Assembly (NCBI RefSeq): GCF_001577775.1 | Contig: NZ_CP010835.1 | Span: forward strand, 1,488,001-1,552,000 | Direction of reading: 5' to 3' | Length of the DNA stretch: 64,000 nt | From: Pyrococcus kukulkanii | Lineage (GTDB): Archaea > Methanobacteriota_B > Thermococci > Thermococcales > Thermococcaceae | In this document: piece by piece, positions 1 through 8,476 of the stretch | Layout: every line of letters begins with the position of its first letter | How positions within the stretch are numbered: the stretch's first letter is position 1 | Program-made: the position numbers and the translations under genes | Notes under the pieces: model-generated | What the model was told of the DNA's origin: nothing | The model's database searches: none | Seen by the model: only the letters and a program-made list of their open reading frames with translations

Positions 1-551
1 TAGAGTATCGTTGGGATTGAAAGTAGGCCAAAGATCATGAAGGCCATTCGATAGTGTTCGGGCTTAAAGAATACGTATCCGAAGATGTAACCCAGGATGG
101 GGTAGGATATTAGCCTGCTGATTTCTGGTATCCTCAGGTGCCACGCGAATATCTCCTCGTATTTATCTTCAGGGTATATTATCTGCTCGTACGCCCTATA
201 AAGTGGGTATAGGATAGTTGACACTTTTTCTATTAGCCTGCCGAGGAAGAGCATTATTGAAGCATAAGCTCCCTGGGCTAAGCCGTAAAATATGTAAGCT
301 ATCCCATCGAGGGCATCTATTACCATTAGTCCTTTTTTGATGTCCCACCTATTGAATGCCCTGCCCATGATGTACGTCGCTGGAATCAGGGCTACGTTGA
401 CCAGAGTGAAGAGCACTCCAACGTCGAGAACGCTGTAGCCAGTGAGCATCATGTAGAGGGGGAGGAGTAGCCAAGCGATCAATTGGGGCTCTATGAGGGC
501 ATGATATACCATATACGCCTTAGCACCCTTGGGTATTTCACTCCAGCGCAT
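1..551 (-). CDS. MFS-type membrane transporter, N-terminal part (runs off left edge)
   Basis: The reverse strand is open from an ATG at 551 to the left edge, so only the first 183 codons are present and the stop lies outside. The protein begins MRWSEIPKGAKAYMVYHAL and continues as alternating hydrophobic helices (about five membrane segments visible) separated by short basic loops such as GRAFNRWDIKKG, which resembles the loop 2-3 region of major facilitator transporters. Substrate cannot be deduced. It is a different protein from the MFS transporter at 2753-3889. I am confident that it is a real membrane protein and less so of the family. Confidence 0.7.
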   Translation of the reverse strand, partial: MRWSEIPKGAKAYMVYHALIEPQLIAWLLLPLYMMLTGYSVLDVGVLFTLVNVALIPATYIMGRAFNRWDIKKGLMVIDALDGIAYIFYGLAQGAYASIMLFLGRLIEKVSTILYPLYRAYEQIIYPEDKYEEIFAWHLRIPEISRLISYPILGYIFGYVFFKPEHYRMAFMIFGLLSIPTIL

Positions 552-564
552 TGTGAAGGGTTTT

Positions 565-960
565 TCATACATCCGATTTATAAGCTTTATATTTGTTTAT
601 TAGTCCTTCAATTCTCTCTTTCAAATCCTTAGGAAGAGACTGTTTAAGATATTTTCCTAGGTCTTTAAGTCTCTTTTTCCTCCACTCTTCATTAGCCACC
701 TTCAGTTCGGCTTCCATAGCTTTTAAATGGCATTCATATACTATCCATGGGTTATTAATTATTACCTCCCTACTAATCTTTAGTCCCCTCTCCTTTAGAC
801 ACTTTATCTCCTCAATTTCATGAAGAAGGAGATATCGGTTTGAGAGTATCTCCTTAGGGGTGTACCTATCTTTTTCAATGGTCTCGGCATTTAAATAAAG
901 CCATAGCTCCCTTGGAGTTATTGGTGTATTAAATTCCTTAAAGTACTCTTTCGCACTCCT
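565..960 (-). pseudogene. Open frame without a start codon, downstream of the acetyltransferase
   Basis: A frame of 132 codons is open on the reverse strand and codes for a convincing charged, helical protein (segments such as TPRELWLYLNAETIEKDRY and LLLHEIEEIKCLKERGLKI). There is an in-frame TAG at 961-963 and no ATG, GTG or TTG before an internal ATG at 717. It overlaps the end of the acetyltransferase gene in another frame. Either an indel separated it from an upstream start, or it was once joined to the acetyltransferase frame, or only the last 50 codons are translated. Codon use is like that of its neighbours. I do not recognise the family. Confidence 0.45.
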
Positions 961-1579
961 CTAATCCATAGAGCCACTCCTTTAAGCCCCTGCTGACGAT
1001 TGATATAAACTCTTCCTTGGTTCCTCCCTTGGAGTAGAAATCCTCTAGTAAATCTAGGAATTCAAGCTCTTCCCTTGTATATTTCTCCCTGCTCCACTTG
1101 AATATCTTGAACTCCTCCCCCAAGATCTCTATTGTCCTGAGAGGAACTTTTTCATCGCTGAGATCTTTCATTAATTCTATCGTGTTCACTATCCTATATC
1201 CCATCTTTTTCCAAAACGCAATGGCATCTTTATCCTGGGGGAGGACGTAGAGGTAAAGTGCGTCATCGTGCTTTTTAACTTCTTCCTCAGCTCGTTTCAC
1301 TAATGCCTTTCCTATCCCTTGCCCTCGGAATTTTGGCTTTACGAAGAGCTCTTCAATCCAGTAGCAACCTTCTCTGGAAGATAACCTTATAAATCCAGCA
1401 GGTTCGTTCTTGTACGCTATGAATATTAGGTCTCCCCTCTCGAAGTATTCTTTCGCCTCCCTCTTTAACTCCCCCTCATTAAAGCCCCATCCCTGCTTTC
1501 CCCGGAGCTCGCGGAAGAATTCAACGTAGAGATCCTGAAAATCTGAGAGATTTTCTCTGGTCACTTGGAATATCTTCAT
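938..1579 (-). CDS. GNAT family N-acetyltransferase
   Basis: A 213-residue protein with a GNAT fold over roughly residues 1-140. It has the acetyl-CoA binding motif A, seen as FVKPKFRGQGIGKALVKRAE (R/Q-x-x-G-x-G/A), followed by a beta strand DDALYLYVLP and AIAFWKKMGYR, typical of motif B. It probably acetylates an amine of a small molecule or protein; substrate is unknown. The remaining 70 residues are a helical tail that is not part of the core domain. I chose the ATG at 1579 because GGAGGTG sits six bases before it; an in-frame GTG lies nine bases further upstream. Its 3' end overlaps the start-less frame at 565-960. Confidence 0.85.
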   Translation of the reverse strand: MKIFQVTRENLSDFQDLYVEFFRELRGKQGWGFNEGELKREAKEYFERGDLIFIAYKNEPAGFIRLSSREGCYWIEELFVKPKFRGQGIGKALVKRAEEEVKKHDDALYLYVLPQDKDAIAFWKKMGYRIVNTIELMKDLSDEKVPLRTIEILGEEFKIFKWSREKYTREELEFLDLLEDFYSKGGTKEEFISIVSRGLKEWLYGLEECERVL

Positions 1580-1781
1580 GGACACCACCTCCGAATAGGT
1601 GTGTCCTAATGCATTAAATCATTTTCATTCTTTCCCATATTGGGAAAATAAGGGTAAAAATCTAAGAAAGTGGAACCCAAAAATTATGCGAGCACAAAGG
1701 GATTTTTAGCTTTATGCGTTTGAAAATGTGATGCGAGTTAAGTGTTCTTTCTTTTATTTCCTGCCAAAATCTCTCCAAATT

Positions 1782-2627
1782 TCATGAGTTTGGAAACGTA
1801 ATGTTGAGTAGTAGCCCGCCACTCATGTTTAGGATACTCCGTTTTATCTCTCGTGCCGTTGGGTTGCTGTAGTTTGATTCTTTCATCATTCTCAGCTCAA
1901 CTTCTTTCTCGTCACTTTCTTGGAAGGGCCGAGTAACTTCCAGTTTTCTTAGCATTCCCGTTTTCTTATCGACCTCGCCGATAACGAACCAGCACAGGGA
2001 AATGTTCTTTGTTGATGCGCACTTCATTTCCACGACAACCCATTTTCCATCATCGGGAAAAACGCCTAAAGATTGCCAGCTTGCCTCCTGAATAATCTTC
2101 AGACCGATAGATGCTGTTATGTTCTTGCGTAATCTCAGGTAAGCCCTTTCGACGGTTCTCTCAGCTGTGTTTCTAGGTACCCCAAGAACTTCGCCCGTTG
2201 TGTGGTTTACTTGATATTCGATCTCGGGGAAGTCTTTCACTCGAGTACCATTTTGATAATACACTGTGAGCTCGATATAGACGATGTCTCGTTCGATGTA
2301 GCTGTAGGGATCGTACCACACCCAGAGAACGCCTTCCTTAGCATCATATCTTGCATGGAAGTTTTGCGTAGAGATCTCACTCACGGCTAAAGACGCATTC
2401 CTTAGAATTTTCATTATATCGGGCCGAGTTTTTTGAAGGTATTCGATCGTTGCATAAATGTCCCTCCCGTATTCACTCCAGATGATCTGGGTGTACTGTC
2501 TTTGCTGGCTTTTGAGCCCTTTGATCTCATTTTTCAGCTCGCTGATTTCGAAGTGTAGGTGGACTACCTGAACTAGTAGGACAAAGATAATGAGGGGTGG
2601 AATTAGCCTTTTAAGGTCTTCATCCAT
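1782..2627 (-). CDS. Membrane-anchored extracytoplasmic protein of unknown function
   Basis: A 281-residue protein that I do not recognise. Residues about 9-25 form one hydrophobic segment (LIPPLIIFVLLVQVVHL), followed at once by a short coiled coil (EISELKNEIKGLKSQQ) and a soluble domain rich in beta strands. The soluble part contains about eight N-x-S/T sequons (for example NAS, NGT, NHT, NIT, NYS, NMS), which suits an N-glycosylated protein outside the membrane with its N terminus inside. It stands alone between an acetyltransferase and an MFS transporter on the same strand, separated by gaps of more than 100 bp on both sides, so it is probably a single transcript. Confidence 0.7.
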   Translation of the reverse strand: MDEDLKRLIPPLIIFVLLVQVVHLHFEISELKNEIKGLKSQQRQYTQIIWSEYGRDIYATIEYLQKTRPDIMKILRNASLAVSEISTQNFHARYDAKEGVLWVWYDPYSYIERDIVYIELTVYYQNGTRVKDFPEIEYQVNHTTGEVLGVPRNTAERTVERAYLRLRKNITASIGLKIIQEASWQSLGVFPDDGKWVVVEMKCASTKNISLCWFVIGEVDKKTGMLRKLEVTRPFQESDEKEVELRMMKESNYSNPTAREIKRSILNMSGGLLLNITFPNS

Positions 2628-2752
2628 GGGTCATCGTTGATAATACTATTCTGGCGTTTATGAATTTATCTCTCCTAGTGTGTAATACTTTAACTAAACA
2701 CGCGTTAGAAACTCGCCAGTCTCTGCTGTATCTTCTTCCTTGACTCCTAACG

Positions 2753-3889
2753 TCATTTAATTTCCCTGTACATCCAGATTCCTGAAGCTATAGCTAAGGC
2801 TCCGAGGCTTAGTGATAGAACTTCCTGGGGAACTCCTCCCTCTATAAGCCACGCCACCAAAATTTGTGAGATCGGAATTATTAGAGTTGCAATGGCATCA
2901 AAAATCCCCCTAATTGTTCCAAGCTTTTCGAGCGGAACGTACTTCTGCATTATGCTGTCGAGTGAAACGTTTAATATCTCTCCTCCCAGCCCCAGGATGA
3001 ACACGGAAAGCGACAAAACCGCTAACATTGGAAAGCCGAGCATTGCCAAGGCTAAACTTTGAAGCACAACCCCGAGCAGGAGAGGCCTACTTACTCCTAC
3101 ACTTTTCCTGTGAGTTATATATGCTAACGCGGACACTCCAATTAGACTGCCAAGGGTTGTTACAGATTTTAGCACTCCATACAGTAGCTCTCCCTCTTTA
3201 ATCCTTCTTAGGTTGGAGAATATGAATATTCTAGCGGATCCAAGCGCGAAGTTAAACACTAGAACTGCCGTGAGGATTCCAAACACAAGTTTCGTATCAA
3301 ACTCCACGGTTTCATGGCTTTCAGCTTCCCTCTTACCCACTTCAAGGTTGAGGAAGGGTATCAATGAGAGCGCACCGCTCGTGAGGAGTAGGGAGTCAAT
3401 TGCCATGGCCTTTATCCCGAGCTTTAGGGAGAGAAAGCCTGCGAGTGGAAAGGCTATTAACGACGTTATATTTCCAACGGTGGCCAGCGTTGAGTTGAGC
3501 CTTTGGAGTTCCTCCTCTCTTAAGGTCATCGACGCTATCAAGGAAAGCCCATAATAGCGGTGGAGGATGTCCAGGGCAGAAATTCCAGATATTATCAGGT
3601 AGAAGGCAATTAGATTTGACGATAGTGGAATTATAGCTAGGGCGAGTGCTCCTTGAAGGAGAAGGGCCAAGAATGCAACCCTGACCTTCCTCTTGGTTTT
3701 ATCGAGGGCTTTCCCTAGGACTGGCGGGAGGAGAACCCAGGGAAGATGCGAGAACAGGGCAAAGCCTCCTATGCTCAGGAGAGAATTTGTCCTGTTTAGT
3801 AGACTCCAAGGTAGGGCAACACTTTCTATAGCATCACCCACGATCCTCAGGGCTGAGGTTAGGAGGTGCAACTCATAAAGCTTTTTCAT
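2753..3889 (-). CDS. Major facilitator superfamily transporter
   Basis: A 378-residue protein with about 10-12 hydrophobic helices. The loop between helices 2 and 3 reads LGKALDKTKRKVRVAF, close to the MFS signature G-x-x-x-D-R-x-x-R-R. A second half with the same layout starts near residue 205 (FGILTAVLVFNFALGSARIF). Likely a drug or metabolite exporter of the kind common in Thermococcales; substrate unknown. An in-frame GTG lies six bases upstream of the chosen ATG and neither has a strong ribosome site. The next gene on the same strand, the ATPase ending at 3915, stops just upstream, so the two may be co-transcribed. Confidence 0.8.
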   Translation of the reverse strand: MKKLYELHLLTSALRIVGDAIESVALPWSLLNRTNSLLSIGGFALFSHLPWVLLPPVLGKALDKTKRKVRVAFLALLLQGALALAIIPLSSNLIAFYLIISGISALDILHRYYGLSLIASMTLREEELQRLNSTLATVGNITSLIAFPLAGFLSLKLGIKAMAIDSLLLTSGALSLIPFLNLEVGKREAESHETVEFDTKLVFGILTAVLVFNFALGSARIFIFSNLRRIKEGELLYGVLKSVTTLGSLIGVSALAYITHRKSVGVSRPLLLGVVLQSLALAMLGFPMLAVLSLSVFILGLGGEILNVSLDSIMQKYVPLEKLGTIRGIFDAIATLIIPISQILVAWLIEGGVPQEVLSLSLGALAIASGIWMYREIK

Positions 3890-3914
3890 ATGCACGGGAA
3901 TGAATTAACGGGAG

Positions 3915-5267
3915 TTAAAAGATTTTGGTGGCCTTGTCTAAATCGTCTAAATCCCAAGCCAACAGCCCCTGCTCTCTAAGCTCATCCTTTTCCTTTATGT
4001 GCTTAGCAAATATTCCATAATATTCTTCAACGTTCAAGTCTAGGAGAGTAGCTTTTCTCTCTAACTCTCTCACAATTCTCCTTACTTTCCTTCTATCTAT
4101 CTCCTTCCATTTTACCTCGACGAGGAGGGCTTTGTCATCTCCTAGGGCTACTATATCTATCTCTTCCCCTTTGTGCCACCACCTTCCGATCTTTGAGAAC
4201 TTAAAGGGCAATCCTTTCCTCTTGTTCATCTCAATGAGGAATTCCTTGGCTACTCCCTCGAACGCTTTTCCTACGTACGCGTTAAAATCGTCCCAGTTCA
4301 TCTCAAAAGTTCCTATCTCTATCTTGCTCTTGTTCGGTTTCACGAACCTAAACCAAAAGGCTAAGAAGTTGTCATTAGGGTAGTATCTGGCCTTTTTACT
4401 CCTTTCTGGTTCAGTTACCGGAACTTCTCTTCTGATAAGCTCGAGTGACGTGAGAACCCTTAAGTACTTGGGCATGTCCTTGGCTTCTATTCCTGCAAAC
4501 TGGGCGATTTCACTTACTTTGTGTTTTCCGTGTGCTATCGCCTCGAGGATTAGATAGTACCTATGAACGTCACCGAGCTCCTCCCTAAGCGTGAACTCTG
4601 GTTCCTCGTAGAGTATCGAAGTTGGAGAGAAGGCATTCCTCAACAGCTCCTCCTTAAAGTTCTCCCCGGTGAAAAGTTTGAAGTACATGGGAACTCCCCC
4701 GGTTACTGAATAAATTCTCACAACGTTTTCTATTGGGGTTTTTCTGAAGTACTCCCTTACGTGGAAGAAGTTCAGAGGTTTTAGCTTCAGCTGAGCTGTC
4801 CTCCTTCCGTAGAGCGGATTTTTATAGCTCATTAGACTCTCCATAAGTCCAATTATTGACCCACAGAGTATTAGAAAGAACCTGTCGTCGAGGATCTCGT
4901 CAATTATATGCTGAAACACGGCTGGGGTATTCTTATCTGAGAGCAGTAAATAAGAGAACTCGTCAATAACCACTATGATTCTTTCTGGGGCTTTGAGCTT
5001 TATGAGCTCGAATGCCTCTCTAAAATCCTCCACACTGACCCTTGGCAAATCCAGGACTTCACTGGCCTCCAGATAAAATCTCTTAGCATTGGCCCTTAAA
5101 CTTCCCCTGTCTGCAAGGAAGTATATCGCGTTTTTGTCCTTAATGAACCTCTTAATGAGCTCTGTCTTTCCTACCCTCCTTCTTCCGTAAAGAATGAGCA
5201 CCTCTTTTTTGTTAGAGGAGTACAGGGACTCGAGGAAGTTTAGCTCATCTTTTCGATTGACAAACAT
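3915..5267 (-). CDS. COG1672 archaeal ATPase with C-terminal DUF234 nuclease-like domain
   Basis: A 450-residue member of the archaeal ATPase family (Pfam PF01637 followed by DUF234). Walker A is LYGRRRVGKTELIKRF, Walker B is IIVVIDEFSYL, and LILCGSIIGLMES corresponds to sensor 1. A winged-helix region follows (KHKVSEIAQFAGIEAKDMPKYL). The C-terminal domain carries GRWWHKGEEIDIVALGDDKA then LLVEVKWKE, the D...E-x-K pattern of PD-(D/E)XK nucleases. The cellular role of the family is unknown; DNA-linked or mobile-element roles have been suggested. The ATG at 5267 lies about 27 bases from a TATA box, which suggests a leaderless message. It is one of four such genes in the window. Confidence 0.9.
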   Translation of the reverse strand: MFVNRKDELNFLESLYSSNKKEVLILYGRRRVGKTELIKRFIKDKNAIYFLADRGSLRANAKRFYLEASEVLDLPRVSVEDFREAFELIKLKAPERIIVVIDEFSYLLLSDKNTPAVFQHIIDEILDDRFFLILCGSIIGLMESLMSYKNPLYGRRTAQLKLKPLNFFHVREYFRKTPIENVVRIYSVTGGVPMYFKLFTGENFKEELLRNAFSPTSILYEEPEFTLREELGDVHRYYLILEAIAHGKHKVSEIAQFAGIEAKDMPKYLRVLTSLELIRREVPVTEPERSKKARYYPNDNFLAFWFRFVKPNKSKIEIGTFEMNWDDFNAYVGKAFEGVAKEFLIEMNKRKGLPFKFSKIGRWWHKGEEIDIVALGDDKALLVEVKWKEIDRRKVRRIVRELERKATLLDLNVEEYYGIFAKHIKEKDELREQGLLAWDLDDLDKATKIF

Positions 5268-5279
5268 TATACGCACCAA

Positions 5280-5304
5280 GATAATCTTTATATAGATAAT
5301 CTTT
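5280..5304 (-). promoter_or_regulatory. TATA box flanked by two direct 10-bp repeats upstream of the ATPase gene
   Basis: GATAATCTTT occurs twice, at 5280-5289 and 5295-5304, with a TATATA core between the copies. On the reverse strand this places the TATA element about 27 bases before the ATPase ATG at 5267, the usual distance for an archaeal start site at the A of a leaderless message. Repeats that straddle TATA would let a bound protein block TBP, so autoregulation is plausible; that part is inference. Confidence 0.5.
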
Positions 5305-5322
5305 TTATGTCTTACGTAAGAG

Positions 5323-5751
5323 TTACATATCCCTTCTCTTTAACTTAACTGCGTCCTCTGGAGTTTGAGGATACCCTTTGACATGCTCCCATGGGTTCTT
5401 CTCAACCGCCTATTTGCGGTTAGCACATGAAGTGACTTCCTTATTCCTATTATCTCCTTCAATTTTTTTAGTGAATGGAGGAGCTTCATAGGTTATCTTG
5501 GCGAAAGGGAACTCTCTGAACTCTCCAGTTGTCACGATTTTTCTTGTGCTATCATGCATGTGAACTACTTTTTCGAACTCTCTATCAGAAAAAGGAACTA
5601 ATTTTCCGGCTAAAAGACCAAATGCTTCGAGAATTGAGCTTTTTCCACTACCATTCGGCCCTATGAGTAGATTTATTCTTGAAAATTCAAGTCTCACTCT
5701 TTCTATTGACTTGTAGTTCTCTACTGTGAGGGTTGTTAGCACTGGCACCAC
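5323..5751 (-). pseudogene. Broken RecF/SMC-like AAA ATPase (N terminus plus C-terminal scrap)
   Basis: The first 113 codons encode the start of an ABC-type or AAA_15/21 ATPase: LTTLTVENYKSIERVRLEF, then Walker A LLIGPNGSGKSSILEAFG. The frame stops at TAG (5410-5412) without reaching a signature motif or Walker B. Reading on in the same frame after that stop gives 26 more sensible residues (AVEKNPWEHVKGYPQTPEDA...) to a TAA at 5323-5325, which looks like the true C terminus of an ATPase. Family members usually have 350-450 residues, so a large internal part is missing. GTG starts preceded by GGTGGTG are present. Likely an inactive deletion remnant. Confidence 0.7.
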
Positions 5752-5825
5752 CTAATTCCTAGTCCTCACATTCCACTATTTAAGCTTCCTCCATTTGCTC
5801 ACCTCTGACCAGAAAGCCTAAAGGG

Positions 5826-6281
5826 ATGATCACTGAATATAAATTCATGCCAGACAGCGACTTGGCAAGGGAGCTTCAGGAGCTCAAGAGGGCCTTAGAA
5901 GATCTCAAAAGGAGCTTTCTCATAGTTTCCCAGCTTGCTCAGGCTTACCTTAGGCTAATTAACATATACGCCGAGTATGGAGGAATTGGCATTGACGTTG
6001 CTATTCCTGAGATAAAGAACGATCCTATAGCCAGGGAGATAGTTAAAGTATTATTCGACCTTAGGAAAGCCAATATAAGCCAGATAACCCGAGAGCTAAA
6101 GGGCAGGAGAGGAAGAGCCTCAAGGAACACCGTTAGGAGCAAGATTAAGTTGCTTAGAGATCTTGGAGTTGTCATTGAAGTTCCTGGGGAAAAGGGAAAG
6201 ATGTATGCCCTCTCTAGGAATGTGATCAAAAGATGGCTAGAGATGATCGGAATACCAATTACCTTTGATCACGATAAATGA
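5826..6281 (+). CDS. Winged-helix DNA-binding protein
   Basis: A 151-residue protein with an N-terminal helix rich in L, K, R and E (DLARELQELKRALEDLKRSF) that can dimerise, and a C-terminal winged helix from about residue 75: REIVKVLFDLRKANISQITREL is helix 1-2, SRNTVRSKIKLLRDLGVV is the recognition helix and strand. It is probably a transcription regulator of the small operon it heads. An alternative ATG lies seven codons downstream (MPDSDLARE). It overlaps the next gene by ATGA, so 5826-6954 is translationally coupled. Confidence 0.75.
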   Translation: MITEYKFMPDSDLARELQELKRALEDLKRSFLIVSQLAQAYLRLINIYAEYGGIGIDVAIPEIKNDPIAREIVKVLFDLRKANISQITRELKGRRGRASRNTVRSKIKLLRDLGVVIEVPGEKGKMYALSRNVIKRWLEMIGIPITFDHDK

Positions 6282-6754
6282 ATACTGAGGTGGTTGAGAT
6301 GGTCGAGGAAAAGAAGAAGTTGGAGGAGCTTATGGAGGAACTCGTTGAGGAAATGAAGAGGGCAAAGACTCCAGAGGAACTTGAAGCGCTTAAAAAGAAG
6401 GCTGAGATACTTGAGGATCTTATAGAGGCCTACGAGGGAGACAAAGACCTTGAAAAAGTGGCGCTTTTAGTTGAAAAGTTTAGTGATGCCATAGAAGATA
6501 TTATTGGACCCATCAAGGAACTCCTTGCTGAACTTTATAATCCAGAGAGGATGCAAGTTATGGGGAAGAGCGTAGCCGAGTTCTACAAGATGTTGGTTGA
6601 GTCTGGAATGGACAAGGAGTCTGCCCTTGAGCTTACCAGGGAGTATATGGACAGTATAAACATGGGGAAGCAACTCTTCAAAGCATTGGCTTCATTAGTT
6701 CCAATGGAGAGATCTCACAGGTATCACAAGAGAAAGGAGGGTAACGAGGATTGA
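6278..6754 (+). CDS. Charged helical protein of unknown function
   Basis: A 158-residue protein with no cysteine and no membrane segment, almost entirely alpha-helical. Residues 8-50 are a strong coiled coil (EEKKKLEELMEELVEEMKRA, then EELEALKKKAEILEDLIEAY). The C-terminal half (YKMLVESGMDKESALELTREYM) looks like a helical bundle. I do not recognise the family. Its start overlaps the stop of the winged-helix gene (ATGA) and its stop overlaps the start of the next small gene, so it probably acts with them. Confidence 0.7.
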   Translation: MNTEVVEMVEEKKKLEELMEELVEEMKRAKTPEELEALKKKAEILEDLIEAYEGDKDLEKVALLVEKFSDAIEDIIGPIKELLAELYNPERMQVMGKSVAEFYKMLVESGMDKESALELTREYMDSINMGKQLFKALASLVPMERSHRYHKRKEGNED

Positions 6755-6954
6755 TTCTTTTCTTCTTTAGATTTTTGTTTAGGCTGTTGAGGATATCTTT
6801 TGGAATGGCGGGAATAGTTAGGGTCGTTAATAGGGGGGAGAGGGCCTTCAAAAGGGCATTGATAAGAGAAGGCCTTTCCCAAGAAGTAGTTGAAAGACTA
6901 ATGGAGGAATTTTCCTTACGCAAGGTATTTAACTTCCAAAGGTTCCTCAGGTAA
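6751..6954 (+). CDS. Small basic protein with hydrophobic N terminus
   Basis: A 67-residue frame starting at a TTG that overlaps the upstream stop. The first 20 residues are hydrophobic and aromatic (ILFFFRFLFRLLRISFGMAG), the rest is a basic amphipathic helix (VVNRGERAFKRALIREGLSQ). The ubiquitin-associated-like sequence REGLSQEVVERLMEEF suggests a helix-turn-helix pair. Support is positional: it fills the gap in a tightly packed operon and shares its codon use. If the TTG is not used, a start at the internal ATG (MAGIVRVV) is possible. Confidence 0.55.
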   Translation: MILFFFRFLFRLLRISFGMAGIVRVVNRGERAFKRALIREGLSQEVVERLMEEFSLRKVFNFQRFLR

Positions 6955-6955
6955 C

Positions 6956-7426
6956 ATGCCGTTTACTCCATTTCACCTGGGACCAGCACTTCTACTATCC
7001 TACCTAATACACTACCTTGACGTGTGGACGTTCTTAATAGCCAACGTTATAGTTGACTTTGAGCCTTTCCTTGTCCTCTCGTTCAACTTGGATTTAAAAT
7101 ATGGGTATCCCGTGCATGGCTTCTTTCACACATACGTTGGGGGAGGAATTGTAGCCCTTATTTTGGCCCATGCGATGGCTTTCATCTATAAAATTACGGG
7201 AAGGAACTATGATATGGAAAGGCTGAGAATAACAGCCCTGTCTGGAGTTTTCCTTCATATAACACTTGACTCGATAATGCATCCTGATGTGAAGCCCTTC
7301 TTTCCCTTTGGCTTTAGTCCCCTCTATGGTGCTACTTATGAGTTTAATATTTACATGTTTTGTGTCTTTTCGTTCTTAGCTTGGCTAATTCTCAAGTTCT
7401 TTATCCGCTCCTCTATCGAGGGATGA
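6956..7426 (+). CDS. Membrane-bound metal-dependent hydrolase-like protein
   Basis: A 156-residue membrane protein with about four transmembrane segments. It begins MPFTPFHLGPALLLSYL, the F-x-x-F-H-x-G start shared by membrane hydrolases of the YdjM/DUF457-like group, and has further conserved polar residues in DFEPF, PVHGFFHTYVGG and HITLDSIMHPD. These His and Asp residues would sit near the membrane face and could bind a metal. The function in archaea is unknown. It follows the small gene at 6751 by one base and overlaps the convergent protease gene by 76 bp at its 3' end. Confidence 0.75.
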   Translation: MPFTPFHLGPALLLSYLIHYLDVWTFLIANVIVDFEPFLVLSFNLDLKYGYPVHGFFHTYVGGGIVALILAHAMAFIYKITGRNYDMERLRITALSGVFLHITLDSIMHPDVKPFFPFGFSPLYGATYEFNIYMFCVFSFLAWLILKFFIRSSIEG

Positions 7427-8425
7427 GAGTAGATGACATCGAACCATTTTGGCGTCTTCATTGGAATCTCCTCATATTCACTGATTTTCTTCAGGGCCTT
7501 TATCATCGTATCGGCCCCGAGGAGCTCTGCCGCAAACTCATCTGCCTCCAGCTCGCACTTGAGGTTGAACCTTGTGAGCCTGTAGAGAACACCACCTACA
7601 AGAACTACAAAGGAGAGCATGACACATATCGTCAGAATGGCCTCTGGAAGCTTATCTCCAATCTTGAGGAGGACTGTCATCGGGAGTATAGGAAGAATCG
7701 AGAGAGTGTAGCCCTTGAGCATGTGCCTCTTCTTAACGTGGCCTAGCTCGTGCGCTATAATCGCAAGTAGTTCATCCCTCTTCAGATGTTCTACCGCACC
7801 TTTAGTCACAAATATTGTTTTCCCCGGCCCCAGTCACGAACGCGTTTATCTCCTCGTCCTCGATGAGGTATACTCCATCAACTTTAACACCGGCTCTCCT
7901 GCAGAGCTCCTCTACCTTCCTCTTAAGTTCTCCTTCGAGGAGCTTACCCTTTTCGACACGCCTGAGCACGCGGGAGAAGGCCTCTGCAACGGCAAGCATC
8001 AGGGCTAAGAGAACGATAATCCTAAACTCCAGGGGGAACAGGGCTGGGATTACCACGAATGCCAATGCGAGTAGGAAGACCACCCCTGACGCGAGGAGGA
8101 ATGCCTTTAGGAGGTTCGTTTTGGTGGAGTCTTCAACTTCCTCTCTCATGAGATCCGCGATAACTATGGAGGCAACAATTGATATTATGACGGGTGAGAA
8201 TAGTAGTATCTTGTCAAGAGGTTCTTTGAATCTGCTAACGAAGTCAAAGAACCCTAAAACTCCTGTAAGCATGAAAAGTGCTAGCGTTATAAAAAGTCCG
8301 ATGAAAATGGCCCTCTCAATTCTAATGAACCTCTCCTGCTTTTCTAATTTTCCTGTCCTTCTTCCCTCTATCACAACAAACAATGGGAATGCAATAATTG
8401 ATAGCAGCAGTAATACCTTCCACAC
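7351..8425 (-). pseudogene. HtpX-like M48 zinc metalloprotease, frameshifted
   Basis: Two reverse-strand frames make one M48 protease. Frame one (from GTG at 8425) has the N-terminal membrane helices and ends in INAFVTGAGENNICD; frame two continues KTIFVTKGAVEHLKRDELL and carries the catalytic HELGHVKKRH, a third-ligand region LKCELEADEFAAELLG and IYSHPSIEERI. In M48 proteins these are continuous. One extra base in the run GGGGAAAA (about 7817-7825) explains the break exactly. Unless this is a sequence error the protein is cut before its active site. M48 membrane proteases remove misfolded membrane proteins. Confidence 0.88.
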
Positions 8426-8476
8426 GAGAGTGCATTAAAAGTTGAGAATTAAAAAGGCTTTCCCAGGATGGTTCGT

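Noticed and set aside
7815-8438. A 207-codon forward frame rich in Ser and Thr
   Set aside because: It is the antisense shadow of the M48 protease N-terminal half; composition is not that of a real protein.
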